From Monoplex corrugatus (lineage: Eukaryota; Mollusca; Gastropoda; Littorinimorpha; Ranellidae), in assembly GCA_030674185.1 (NCBI GenBank), contig JAPXFY010000022.1, positions 6,605,604 to 6,669,603 of the forward strand: 64,000 nt of DNA, given 5' to 3'. Of this stretch, positions 1-11,809 are shown one piece after another; position 1 is the stretch's first letter, and the number at the start of each line of letters is the position of its first letter. The position numbers and the translations under genes were made by a program. The notes below the pieces were generated by a model. That model did not search any database. It saw nothing but the letters and a program-made list of their open reading frames with translations, and was not told where the DNA came from.

Positions 1-3000
1 GTTCACAAATTAAGTATAGGATAGATATGGATAAAAAAATTGATGGTACACCAAATAAATAGATACAAAAATAAAACAAGGCACAACACAAAAATGTTGT
101 GATATGAGAATAAAAAATGTGACCACAAATAAATATAGATACATAGCAAAAACAACAAATGACACAAATCCAAATGTAGATAAATAGACAAGAAAAAATA
201 GACACAACAAAATGTTCTATGAAGAAAAAAAAATGTACACCAAATAATGTTTATTGATCAGAAAACAAAAAATGTGACACAACATATTAGACTAAGAATA
301 AAAAATGTGACACAAACTAATTTTATCTACTAAGCAATACAAAACAATACACCCCGCACACCAACCATCAACATTAATACAGAACAAAAAACTATGAACA
401 CAAAAATGTTTATAACAAACACAAAAAATGTACACCAAACAATGCAATAGAGCACATAAACAAAATACAACAAATAATTAGAAGAAGAGAATAAACAAAT
501 GTGACCACAAATAATAGATAGATAGATAGAGAATAAAAAATGTGACACAAATAATTAAAAATAGAAAGAAGAAAAAAGTGACACAAATAATGTAGAAGAT
601 AGAGAATAAAAAATGTGACACAAATAATGTAGATAGATAGATAGAGAATAAAAAATGTGACACAATAATGTAGATAGTAGATAGGAAGAAAAATGTGAAT
701 CAATACATGAGATAGTAGATAGAGAATAAAAAATGTCACCAAATAATGTAGATAGATAGATAGAGAATAAAAATTGCACTCACCAAAATTGAGTGATAGA
801 TAGAGAATAAAAAATGTCACCACAATTACATTAAGATGTAGATAGGAGATAAAAAATGTGACACAATTAATTGAATAGATAGTTAGAGAATAAAAAATGT
901 AACACAATTAATGTATGTTGTTAGTAAGAAATAAAAAATTTTCACAATAAGTTTAGATAGATAGTAGAATAAAAAATGTCACACATATAATGTAGATCAG
1001 ATAGATAGAGAATAAAAAATGTGACACAAATAATGTAGATAGATAGGAAGAAGAAAAATGTGACACAAATAATGTAGATAGATAGAGAATAAAAAATGTG
1101 ACACAAATAATGTAGATAGATAGATAGAGAATAAAAAATGTGACACAAATAATGTAGATAGATAGATAGAGAAGAAAAAATGTGACACAAATAATGTAGA
1201 TAGATAGATAGAGAATAAAAAATGTGACACAAATAATGTAGATAGATAGATAGAGAAGAAAAAATGTGACACAAATAATGTAGATAGATAGATAGAGAAT
1301 AAAAAATGTGACACAAATAATGTAGATAGATAGATAGAGAAGAAAAAACTGTGACACAAATAATGTAGATAGATAGAGAAGAAATAATGTGACACAAATA
1401 ATGTAGATAGAGAATAAAAAATGTGACACAAATAATGTAGATAGATAGATAGAGAAGAAAAAATGTGACACAAATAATGTAGATAGAGAATAAAAAATGT
1501 GACACAAATAATGTAGATAGATAGATAGAGAAGAAAAAATGTGACACAAATAATGTAGATAGATAGAGAATAAAAAATGTGACACAAATAATATAGATAG
1601 ATAGATAGAGAATAAAAAATGTGACACAAATAATGTAGATAGATAGATAGAGAATAAAAAATGTGACACAAATAATGTAGATAGATAGAGAATAAAAAAT
1701 GTCACACAAATAATGTAGATAGATAGATAGAGAATAAAAAATGTGACACAAATAATATAGATAGATAGAGAAGAAAAAATGTGACACAAATAATGTAGAT
1801 AGATAGAGAATAAAAAATGTGACACAAATAATGTAGATAGATAGAGAATAAAAAATGTGACACAAATAATATAGATAGATAGAGAATAAAAAATGTGACA
1901 CAAATAATGTAGATAGATAGAGAAGAAAAAATATGACACAAATAATGTTTATTGATAGAGAATAAAAAATGTGACACAAATAATGTTTATTGATAGAGAA
2001 TAAAAAATGTGACACAAATAATGTAGATAGAGAATAAAAAATGTGACACAAATAATGTTTATTGATAGAGAATAAAAAATGTGACACAAATAATGTAGAT
2101 AGAGAAGAAAAAATATGACACAAATAATGTTTATTGATAGAGAATAAAAAATGTGACACAAATAATGTAGATAGAGAATAAAAAATGTGACACAAATAAT
2201 GTAGATAGAGAATAAAAAATATGACACAAATAATGTTTATTGATAGAGAATAAAAAATGTGACACAAATAATGTAGATAGATAGATAGAGAATAAAAAAT
2301 GTGACACAAATAATGTTTATTGATAGAGAATAAAAAATATGACACAAATAATGTTTATTGATAGAGAATAAAAAATGTGACACAAATAATGTAGATAGAG
2401 AATAAAAAATGTGACACAAATAATGTAGATAGATAGAGAATAAAAATGTGACACAAATAATGTAGATAGATAGATAGAGAATAAAAAATGTCACACAAAT
2501 AATGTAGATAGATAGAGAAGAAAAACTGTGACACAAATAATGTAGATAGATAGATAGAGAATAAATAATGTGACACAAATAATGTAGATAGATAGATAGA
2601 GAATAAAAAATGTGACACAAATAATGTAGATATATAGATAGAGAATAAAAAATGTGACACAAATAATGTAGATAGATAGATAGAGAATAAAAAATGTGAC
2701 ACAAATAATGTAGATAGATAGATAGAGAAGAAAAAATGTGACACAAATAATGTAGATAGATAGATAGAGAAGAAAAAATGTGACACAAATAATGTAGATA
2801 GATAGATAGAGAATAAAAAATGTGACACAAATAATGTAGATAGATAGATAGAGAATAAAAAATGTGACACAAATAATGTAGATAGATAGATAGAGAAGAA
2901 AAAATGTGACACAAATAATGTAGATAGAGAAGAAATAATGTGACACAAATAATGTAGATAGATAGAGAATAAAAAAATGTGACACAAATAATGTAGATAG

Positions 3001-3477
3001 ATAGAGAATAAAAACTGTGACACAAATAATGTAGATAGATAGAGAATAAAAAATGTGACACAAATAATGTAGATAGATAGAGAATAAAAAATGTGACACA
3101 AATAATGTAGATAGATAGAGAATAAAAAATGTGACACAAATAATGTAGATAGATAGAGAATAAAAAATGTGACACAAATAATGTAGATAGATAGAGAATA
3201 AAAACTGTGACACAAATAATGTAGATAGATAGATAGAGAAGAAAAAATGTGACACAAATAATGTAGATAGAGAAGAAATAATGTGACACAAATAATGTAG
3301 ATAGATAGAGAATAAAAAATGTGACACAAATAATGTAGATAGATAGAGAATAAAAACTGTGACACAAATAATGTAGATAGATAGAGAATAAAAAATGTGA
3401 CACAAATAATGTAGATAGATAGAGAATAAAAAATGTGACACAAATAATGTAGATAGATAGAGAAGAAAAAATGTGAC
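1..3477. repeat. GATA-containing minisatellite array
   Basis: Tandem units of about 34-42 bp built from gtgacacaaataatgta, a run of one to four gata, gagaataaaa or gagaagaaaa, and aat. Length variation is mostly by 4-bp gata steps. A variant in which gtagata is replaced by gtttattgata clusters at about 1930-2370. The first 900 bp are much more degenerate than the rest. The long open frames here (up to about 467 codons, rich in YLHYLCHIF) are artefacts of the repeat. The array begins outside the window and ends at 3477. Confidence 0.95.
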
Positions 3478-3522
3478 AGCACTACACTGCCGTGACAGCT
3501 TTCCTTGGATAGAACAGCCAAA

Positions 3523-3600
3523 ATGTTCGTTCATTCTTTGATTTAACGTCTTTTCATTATGAGTATGAGTGATATTAGTGATATTGGATATTAATCAAAA
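3523..3600. repeat. Short dispersed repeat with taacgtcttttca motif
   Basis: The segment cgttcattctttgatttaac followed by gtcttttcattatgag recurs at 58036-58080 in the same orientation and inverted at 14160-14205. It is probably the end of a SINE-like family; full length not determined. Confidence 0.5.
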
Positions 3601-3726
3601 TGTCGCATGGTGAACATGCTGCAACAAAATCAAAACCAAAAAACAAAATCAAGGCACAAAAACACACCAGAACCCCCCCCCCACCACTCTCCCTTGCCTT
3701 CCCTGATCTGCTCCCTCCCCCCCCCC

Positions 3727-4307
<581 letters not shown>

Positions 4308-4457
4308 AAGAAAATTTTTTAAAAGTTAAAACTCTTCAGTCAAAGTGTATTTGCTGTACCTTTCAGTTTTACCATGTGGAGTGTTGGTTTGGATGGAGTG
4401 GTGTGAAGTTTCAACAGGACATGGCGTGTTGTCAAGAGTAAATATAATATTACCATA

Positions 4458-4642
4458 TTAACCTTTCGACTCCCACACCCTATCGACCATCGCAAAACTA
4501 AGCCTTTGACTCCCTCACCCATCCACCAACTTCCTGCAGGAAGCTGGTGGACAGGGTTAGGAATTAAAGTGTAGGTGTTGCTTCGCCAGCATGGTTGACA
4601 TTGCGAGATGCTGGTGGACAGGGTGCGGAGTCAAAGGGTTAA
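4458..4642 (-). mobile_element. Nested palindromic TTAA MITE, copy 1
   Basis: The left outer arm is short (ends cgcaaaact), then an inner palindrome centred on cttcctgcaggaag, then a long right arm (gccagcatggttgac ... gatgctggtggacaggg), ending gtcaaagggttaa. Minus orientation is assigned because the long arm is on the right. Diverged: the inner left TTAA is lost. Confidence 0.8.
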
Positions 4643-4809
4643 TGTTAGGCTAGGTCATGTGTAATTCATCGACTAGCCTGTTTAGAGGACAGTACACACA
4701 GTCTTCCACAATGCTTAACCTCCACCAGACTTGAAAGGTCAATTTTTGTTTTTTTTAGACATTAACAAAACTTTTTTGAAATACTGCAGTTCCTGTAGGG
4801 AATGCGGGC

Positions 4810-5070
4810 TCTTCAATTTAAATTCTGTGGTAGAAATTTTCCTTTTCTGACGTTCTTCAGTTTGCCTTGCTCAGTTATGTTGTCTGGCATTGAAATGTCC
4901 TTTTTCTGTCCTGTCTTTGTTTCTGCCTTGTTACCTCCCTTGTCTTTGCTTTTTATCTTTTGTCTTTTCTGCTTGTGGTCCATTCAATACGTTGTCTTAA
5001 AGCTTTATATATATTCTTGTTGGATGATAATGATATGTGTTTGCATTTGGTGTGCAGAAGGCAATTGAAT
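4810..5070 (+). repeat. Partial copy of SINE-like repeat R1
   Basis: Matches the middle of the repeat at 17900-18000 (tttgtttctgccttgtt, then a segment ending near tcttgttggatgat). Heavily diverged. 5070-5375 holds nothing I recognise. Confidence 0.35.
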
Positions 5071-5374
5071 GATTAGCCAATTTTTATATAAATTCAGGGA
5101 TAAAAATTTCCCCTCTTTTTCCTCGTTTCAGCCGATTTTTTGTGATCTCCGCACTAAAAATCTCCCAAAACTTAAACAAAATCATAAACAAAAACGTTAT
5201 ACTGAAGACCTTGCAGACAATTTTTAAACTGCAAGCTACATATATCCCTTGTGTGTCAGTAGTAATGTTTTAGCCATTGCCATGGTACTGATGGTGAAAG
5301 ACTTAAAAGTTCTTTTTGGTGACAACTGACCATGTGTCTTCACAAACAGTGTAGCAGAAGGTTATGAATTGTAA

Positions 5375-5890
5375 ATGTCTACTTTAAGTCTTACTTCCTT
5401 TGTGTACAAATCCTTCGGCTGCAGAGAGCAAATAGGATTACATTTTCTGAGGTTCTGTCTTCTCAGACCTTATTCCTTATTTGATACTTTGTATTTATTG
5501 TACTTTGTTGCCTTGTGTCAATACATATGTGAGAATCTAAGTGAAAAAGCACTTTGAGTCATACTTCGTTGCATTATTTCTTAAATGTGTTTACCGGGCC
5601 ATGGGGTAGCGCCCAGAATGCAATTTTAAACTTTATTTTTACCTCCATGTTTTCATTTAATATGTTTAGTGCCCATAGTTATGTTTACATTTGTATTGCA
5701 GATTTGTTTTTTAAAACCCTCTTGTAATAAGTTGGGTGGAAAAATGGTCGATGCTAGAGGCATATCCTCATGTGTGCAAATGCTTGATATGTGGACTTAC
5801 TTTTCTTTTCCAGGTTTGTATTTTCCAGTGAGGTGTTGTATCTGTTTTTAGATGGTTATAGTCCTGATATGGATGTCTACAGTCTCTAGG
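5375..5890 (+). repeat. SINE-like repeat R1, diverged copy
   Basis: Shares with 17990-18320 the ordered blocks gttttcatttaatatgtttagtg, aaaccctcttgtaataagttgg, gatgctagaggcatatcct, gtgcaaatgcttgatatgtg and ttatagtcctgatatgg. No coding capacity. Confidence 0.6.
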
Positions 5891-6122
5891 TTGATTAGGC
5901 ACAGTGAGGTTTGAAAGAGTGTTAAATAAATGTTCAGGCTTTAAGTACAGTGAGGTTGGAAAGAGAGTGTTCATAAAGTGTTCAAGGTTTAGGTTGAGTG
6001 GGCACAGTGGGACTGGAAGGAGAGTGTTCAGAAAATGTTCAGGTTCTAGTAGAGTGAGGTTTGAAAGAGAATGTTCAAAAAATGTTCAGGCTGTAGGTTG
6101 ATTGGGCAGACTGAGGTTTGTT
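5887..6122. repeat. About 55-bp tandem repeat, 4-5 units
   Basis: Units follow the pattern cacagtgaggtttgaaagag, agtgttcaaaaaatgttcagg, ttgaggttgattggg, with about 80-90 percent similarity by eye. Confidence 0.75.
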
Positions 6123-6146
6123 CTTTCTGTATTGCTGTGCTGTTAA

Positions 6147-6788
6147 CCCTTTTTGCTGCCAAAGTGTAAATGAAAAGGTGAATCGCCTGTGCCACAGGGT
6201 TTTAAATGTCTTGACTTAAAATTTAAAAAAAAATTCGGATAATTCGTATTTCTTCATCCAGCCCACAAAACCCCACAATGCTTTATATTTTCTTGTTCAG
6301 TATACTTTACACCACACCAGGAGCAGCAGTACTTTAGTTTTTACGATCGCCAGTGCTAGTAATGTCACTCTGACTCTTATCTAGGTCAAGTCCGACTTCA
6401 GACATCAACACCGAAATATCGCCTGCATGTGCCAAATTATCATCATTTTCACTCTTATCGACAGACTGCAAATCAGAATCAGCTCCACAAGTAATGATTT
6501 CTGCAACTTCTTTTGCTGCATAAATTGTTTTTTGGGTCCTATCGACGCTCGGTGTTGTAGCGAGTTCATCCGCCATTGTTTATAGTCGCTGAATAGTAGG
6601 GGGTCACATTTTCAACCACACGGGCAGAAAAGACCATAAAACGTCACACATACATATCTCATACATCACTGAAAGTGTTGGGGTTTTCTGGCTAAAAATA
6701 GAAAAAGTCGCTGACCAAATATTCGGTTGGTGGCACTGGAGGCATACGTTTCTTCCAACCGAATATTCGGTTTGAAGCAGTGAACAGA
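6147..6788 (-). mobile_element. piggyBac-like relic A
   Basis: Bounded by TTAA at 6143-6146 and 6789-6792, with related but diverged ends (left ccctttttgctgcc, right inverted tctgttcactgcttc). On the minus strand it holds an 80-codon acidic reading frame at 6576-6334 (starts MADELATTPSVDRTQKTIY), like the acidic N-terminus of piggyBac transposases, and nothing of the DDD catalytic core. Homologous sequence lies at 29629-31247. Read as an internally deleted, non-autonomous copy. Confidence 0.5.
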
Positions 6789-6830
6789 TTAAGCGGTATA
6801 GGGCTTTAGTACTGTACATAGAACTTGGAA

Positions 6831-7309
6831 CTCATTTGTCATAAGTACCCAGCTTAAGGCTATAATTACTCATTTGTCATAAGTACCCAACTTAAGGCTA
6901 TAATTACTCATTTGTCATAAGTACCCAACTTAAGGCTATAATTACTCATTTGTCATAAGTACCCAGCTTAAGGCTATAATTACTCATTTGTCATAAGTAC
7001 CCCAACTTAGGGCTATAATTACCCATTTGTCATAAGTACCCAACTTAAGGCTATAATTACCCATTTGTCATAAGTACCCAACTTAAGGCTATAATTACTC
7101 ATTTGTCATAAGTACCCAACTTAAGGCTATAATTACTCATTTGTCATAAGTACCCAACTTAAGGCTATAATTACTCATTTGTCATAAGTACCCAACTTAA
7201 GGCTATAATTACTCATTTGTCATAAGTACCCAGCTTAAGGCTATAATTACTCATTGTCATAAGTACCCAGCTTAAGGCTATAATTACTCATTTGTCATAA
7301 GTACCCAGA
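6831..7309. repeat. 38-bp satellite array, left block
   Basis: About 12.5 near-identical 38-bp units (cataagtacccaacttaagg, ctataattactcatttgt). The same array resumes at about 7813 after an inserted foldback element. Confidence 0.95.
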
Positions 7310-7812
7310 CCAGAAGAACAAGAAAATCAATGTAAGCGCATCTCCAACAAGACAACACAAAACAAAACAAAACAAGCGCAAATTTTCGGCCAACTAGCCT
7401 TTGTCAAGCGCGAACGCACGGTCACAGACAAATCACAGACACCAAACAATGGATAATAAAAACGGGACTAAAACTTCCTGCTGCCTCGTCCAGTGGGTAG
7501 AGATGATCCTACCCACTGGACGAGGCGCAAGGGAATTATATCTCTTACCACTGGACGAAGGCGGCAGGAAGTTTTTAGTCCCGTTTTTAGATCTCTTACC
7601 CACTGGACGAGGCGCAGGGAAGTTTTTAGTCCCGTTTTATTATCCATTGTTTGGTGTCTGTGATTTGTCTGTGACCGTAGGTTTCGGCTTGCAAAGGCTA
7701 GTTGCCGAAAATTTGCGCTTGTTTTGTTTTGTTTTGTTTGTCTGTTGGGATGCGCTTACATTTATTTCATTGTTCTTGTTTGTTTGCTTGGGCGAGCAGT
7801 CACTCTTGTTTG
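7310..7812. mobile_element. Foldback element, copy 1
   Basis: Long inverted repeat inserted in the 38-bp satellite. Left arm 7316-7500 pairs with right arm about 7600-7775 (for example tgtaagcgcatc with gatgcgcttaca, and aattttcggccaactagcc with its complement). The centre holds three copies of cccactggacgaggcg. Related to 16040-16380 and 27499-27649 through aattttcrgccaactrgcct and the end sequence gcagtcac(a)cttgtt. No protein. Confidence 0.8.
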
Positions 7813-8399
7813 ATAAGTACCAGCTTAAGCTATAATTATCATTTGTCATAATACCCAGCTTAAGGCTATAATTACTCATTGTTAGTACCAATTAAGGCAT
7901 ATACCCATGTCATACACTAAGGCTATAATTACTCATTTGTCATAAGTACCCAACTTAAGGCTATAATTACTCATTGTCATAAGTACCCAACTTAGCATAT
8001 TATCATTTGTCATAAGTACCCAACTTAAGGCTATAATTACTCATTTGTCATAAGTACCCAGCTTAGGCTATAATTATCATTTGTCATAATACCAACTTAA
8101 GGCTATAATTACTCATTTGTCATAAGTACCCAACTTAAGGCTATAATTACTCATTTGTCATAAGTACCCAAGCTTAAGGCTATAATTACTCATTTGTCAT
8201 AAGTACCCAACTTAAGGCTATAATTACTCATTTGTCATAAGTACCCAACTAAGCTATAATTACTCATTGTAAGTCGCTTAGCTATAATTACTCATTTGTC
8301 ATAAGTACCCAGCTTAAGGCTATAATTACTCATTTGTCATAAGTACCCACTTAAGCTAATACTATTTGTCATAAGTACCATTAAGCATAATAGTCGGAT
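7813..8399. repeat. 38-bp satellite array, right block
   Basis: About 15 units of the same 38-bp repeat, with many single-base losses (for example tactcattgt for tactcatttgt), in contrast to the clean left block. Confidence 0.9.
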
Positions 8400-11275
8400 T
8401 TGTTGTAATCCTTCCTTCCTTCCTGTCCCTTAACCCTATCCAGGGTCGTGGGGACTCCACGTGGATGAACGTCGCACCGTCTGTCTCCCCTCTGTCTGTC
8501 ATGAGCAAGGGTCTGGGTCATGGCAAAGCTTTTTCCTGTCCATTCGTCAATATTGTCCATCCACCTTTTTCTCTGTCTGCCTCTTTTTCTTCCTCCCTGA
8601 ACTGTTCCTTGGAGTATTGTTTTTGATAGTCCGTTAGTTCTTGTCACGTGACCATACCACCGAAGTTTCCTTTTTCTTACTGTTGTCAGAAGGTTTTCAT
8701 AGTTTTTGACATGCTGTGAAATTGTTCTTCGCACTTCCTCATTGGTAATATGGTCTTTGTATGAGATGCCAAGCACTCTTCTAAAGCATCTCATTTCTAC
8801 TGCCAGGATCTTCTTTTGCAGTTCTGCTGTTAGTGTCCATGAATCACACGCGTAGAGAAAGATTGACAGGACCAATGCGTGCATTAGCTTCAGTTTGGAA
8901 GTGAGGGCGATGTTTTTGTCCCTCCAGATGGGCTTCAGCTTGGCTAGTGCTGCTGTTGTCTGTGCTGCTCTTGCAAGAACTTCGGTTTTCGATCCCTGTT
9001 CACTGATAATGGCTCTGAGATATTTGAACTGAGCCACGGTTTCCAGCTCACTCCCGCTGACTGTAATCTTCTTTTCTGTTGGTTTTGTGCTGTTTGTCAT
9101 CAACTTTGTCTTTTCGGCACTGATCTTCATGCCATATCTGGATGATGTCTTGTCCAGGTGTTTCACCAGGTTGGCAAGTTCGTCTTCATTTCCAGCCAAC
9201 CCATCGATGTCGTCGGCAAATCTCAAGTTGGTGATTGTCCTTCCTCCAATACTGACTGAGCCGTGATGGTTTTCAAGGGCATCCGTCATAATGCGCTCAA
9301 GGAAGATGTTGAACAAGGTTGGAGAGAGGAGACAGCCCTGGCGAACTCCAACTGATGTGTGAAACCAGTCCCCCACTGTGCCCTCAACAAGCACTGCGCT
9401 GCTCGCTTTTGCGTATAGCTGTGTGATGGTGTCAATAAGCTTCCTTCCCATGTTGTACTTCCTCATGGTGGCCCACAGTGCTTCATGCCATACTCTGTCA
9501 AATGCCTTTTTGAAGTCGATAAAAACGTGGTAGATGTCCTGTTGGTGTTGGCTGTATTTTTCGCATAGGACTCTGAGATTGAATATTTGTTCTGTTGTGC
9601 TTCTACCACTGCGAAATCCCGCTTGTTCTTCGGCAATGATCTCCTCTGCCTGTGGTTTCAGTCTGTTCAAAATGACTTTCAGCATCACTTTGCTAGCATG
9701 GCTGATAAGGCTGATCGTTCTGTAATTCTGGCATAGTTGTAAATTGCCTTTCTTGAAAAGTGTGATGATTAGTGACTGGGTCCAAGGTGTCGGCCATTCT
9801 CCCGTCTGCCAGATTTTGTTGCAGATTTTCCAGAGGATGTCAGTCACTGCCTCCCCTCCATGCTTGATCAGTTCTGCTGGGATGTTGTCCACTCCAGCAG
9901 CTTTTCCATCTTTCAGCGATCGTATTGCTGTTTCGACTTCTTCGCGTAGAATAGGGTGGTCATCGTCATTTGTTGATTCCTGGCATGTAAGGACAGTTGA
10001 GTCACCCTGTGTCTGGTGGTTGTAGAGTTCAGAGCAGTATTCTGTCCATCTATGGATGATTTCTTTATCTTCTGTCAGGTACTTTCCTTGTTTGTCTTGA
10101 ATGGTACTGATCCTTACCTGTCTCTGTGTGGTGAGTTCTTTCACCCCTTTGCACGCCTTTATGCTGTTGTTCTTGTTTAGGCTGTCTTCTATTTCTGTGC
10201 ATTTATTTTGTATCCATCCTTCTTTGGCCTCCCTCATGCCTTTTCTGATTTCTTTGTTGATGTTTCTGTAGGCTAGGGCTCCGTCTGTTGTATTTTTGAC
10301 TTTCTTGATTTCTCTTCTTTTGTCACACATTTCAAGGATTTCGTCTGTAATCCAGGGTTGGGTTTTCCGGCGTTGTTTTCCTAAGAGGTCATTTGCAGTC
10401 TCTGTCATCACTGTATTAAACTTGGTGGTCATTTCCTCCGCAGTTTCTTCTTGTGTGCTCAATGCTGCAAACTTTCCGCCTATTGTTGCTTGGAAGGACT
10501 CTGCAATGGAGGGGTCCTTGAGTCTGTCCAAGTTGAACTTCAGTCTGGTGTTCTTGGGCTTCTTGATCTTCAGCCTGATCTTGAAGTTCATTATCACCAG
10601 GTCATGGTCACTACCCACATCTGCACCTGGAAATGTTCGCGTCTTGGCTCTGCAGATTCCAGATCTAAAACGGATTGGGACCAAGATGTAGTCGATCTGG
10701 TGGTTGGTCCCATTTGGTGCATGCCAAGTCCAGCATCGTGACGCCTTGTGTTCACCAAGGGTGTTAGCCAGTGTCATGTTGTTGTATCCGGCGAACTCAA
10801 GTAGGCGCAGTCCTCGCTCATTGGAAATTGCATTACAGGAGGGCCCACAATGGTTCTTCCAGTCTTTTAATGCATCAGCGCCCACCTTAGCATTCCAGTC
10901 TCCCTGAATGATAAGGATGTCTTTTTTGTCAACCTCGTCAATGATTTCTTGAAGTTGTGTGTAGAATTCCACCACATCCTCATCATCATAGTCTGTTGTC
11001 GGTGCATAGGTTTGTATCGCTGTGATGTTGAATGGTGCTGCTCGGAGGCGGATGGAAATGAGCCTGTTGGATATTGGGCAGCACCCGAGTATTGAGTTCT
11101 TGACGTTCTTGTTGACAAGAAATCCTACGCCGTGGATGTGTTTTTTCAAGTCTCCACTGTAGTACAATACATGTCCTTCCTCAGTTTGGTGTTCTTCATG
11201 ATCTTTCCACCTGACTTCGCTCTGTCCAACTACATGCCAGGAATATCTTTCCAGCTCATGCGTAAGTTCGTGCAA
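8381..11275 (-). CDS. RTE-like LINE polyprotein (APE endonuclease plus RT)
   Basis: 964 codons from the internal Met at 11275. Conserved sequence starts earlier: ATWNVRTLAQPGKL, the start of the endonuclease domain, is in the same frame just upstream. An ATG-ATG-ATG at 11467 opens a 43-codon leader in this frame that ends in TGA at 11338-11336. Domains: APE-like endonuclease at residues 1-235 (QGDWNAKVG, HQIDYILV, GSDHDLVIM), a linker, then reverse transcriptase at about 440-760 with DFKKAFDRVWH and the FADD catalytic box (LRFADDIDGLAG). The C-terminal region has GGRKRGRQRKRWMDN. Both catalytic Asp motifs are present. The C-terminus reads through the element end into flanking satellite, so the native stop seems lost. 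FKYLRAI has Arg where I expect Gly. Clade assignment within RTE is from memory. Confidence 0.85.
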   Translation of the reverse strand: MHELTHELERYSWHVVGQSEVRWKDHEEHQTEEGHVLYYSGDLKKHIHGVGFLVNKNVKNSILGCCPISNRLISIRLRAAPFNITAIQTYAPTTDYDDEDVVEFYTQLQEIIDEVDKKDILIIQGDWNAKVGADALKDWKNHCGPSCNAISNERGLRLLEFAGYNNMTLANTLGEHKASRCWTWHAPNGTNHQIDYILVPIRFRSGICRAKTRTFPGADVGSDHDLVIMNFKIRLKIKKPKNTRLKFNLDRLKDPSIAESFQATIGGKFAALSTQEETAEEMTTKFNTVMTETANDLLGKQRRKTQPWITDEILEMCDKRREIKKVKNTTDGALAYRNINKEIRKGMREAKEGWIQNKCTEIEDSLNKNNSIKACKGVKELTTQRQVRISTIQDKQGKYLTEDKEIIHRWTEYCSELYNHQTQGDSTVLTCQESTNDDDHPILREEVETAIRSLKDGKAAGVDNIPAELIKHGGEAVTDILWKICNKIWQTGEWPTPWTQSLIITLFKKGNLQLCQNYRTISLISHASKVMLKVILNRLKPQAEEIIAEEQAGFRSGRSTTEQIFNLRVLCEKYSQHQQDIYHVFIDFKKAFDRVWHEALWATMRKYNMGRKLIDTITQLYAKASSAVLVEGTVGDWFHTSVGVRQGCLLSPTLFNIFLERIMTDALENHHGSVSIGGRTITNLRFADDIDGLAGNEDELANLVKHLDKTSSRYGMKISAEKTKLMTNSTKPTEKKITVSGSELETVAQFKYLRAIISEQGSKTEVLARAAQTTAALAKLKPIWRDKNIALTSKLKLMHALVLSIFLYACDSWTLTAELQKKILAVEMRCFRRVLGISYKDHITNEEVRRTISQHVKNYENLLTTVRKRKLRWYGHVTRTNGLSKTILQGTVQGGRKRGRQRKRWMDNIDEWTGKSFAMTQTLAHDRQRGDRRCDVHPRGVPTTLDRVKGQEGRKDYNKSDYYA

Positions 11276-11530
11276 TTTGCCTGGCTGTGCAAGTGTTCTA
11301 ACATTCCATGTGGCGATGGTGAGAGTTTCTCTTCCTCAGATCTTTTTTGAAGAGGTTCCACCAGTCGCATACTTGTCACCTCTGCCCTGGTGTCCAACGG
11401 AAGGCGCGGTCCTTGGTCCGGGCAACGACCGAGCCGGTATCAACATTGGTTTTTGGTTCATCATCATGTAGTGTGTCTTGGGCATGAATAGCCTGGCGGC
11501 GCCCATCCCTCTCCAGGCCTGTAATAATAA
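8410..11530 (-). mobile_element. Full-length RTE-like non-LTR retrotransposon
   Basis: A 3121-bp element on the minus strand flanked by a perfect 10-bp duplication ttgttgtaat at 8400-8409 and 11531-11540. The 5' end carries ggagagggatgggcgccgcc. The 3' end has (ggaa)n-type sequence at 8410-8425. It is inserted at the edge of the 38-bp satellite. One ORF with endonuclease and reverse transcriptase (separate entry). Confidence 0.8.
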
Positions 11531-11540
11531 TTGTTGTAAT

Positions 11541-11809
11541 AAGTTGAGGTAAAGATCTGTAGTTAATGATACCTCACATCGTTACATATGTATATCATTT
11601 TTAACATTGTTGGCAATATAGATACATAAATAAATAAGAATCTTACCGTTTTCCCAAATGCAGGCAGTCATAGACATACCTGCAACAAGTATTTACAAAT
11701 TATCTTCAGTAAGCATACTACTTGGATTTTGGTAGTAGAGCAGTGAATTGTTAATGATATTTTCCCTCTTTTTTCATATTTTTATCTGTTTCAATTTTGT
11801 TTCTTTGTA
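11541..11809. other. Unassigned sequence
   Basis: AT-rich, no convincing coding or repeat signal. Confidence 0.3.

Noticed and set aside
942..3534. Open frames of up to 467 codons in the 1-3.5 kb array
   Set aside because: All are translations of the GATA minisatellite; repeated residues follow the repeat unit and overlap in several frames.
6831..8399. CRISPR-like array of 38-bp repeats
   Set aside because: Units are contiguous with no unique spacers, and the sequence is eukaryotic.
9534..11350. Plus-strand open frames over the RTE element
   Set aside because: Antisense shadows of the minus-strand LINE ORF.
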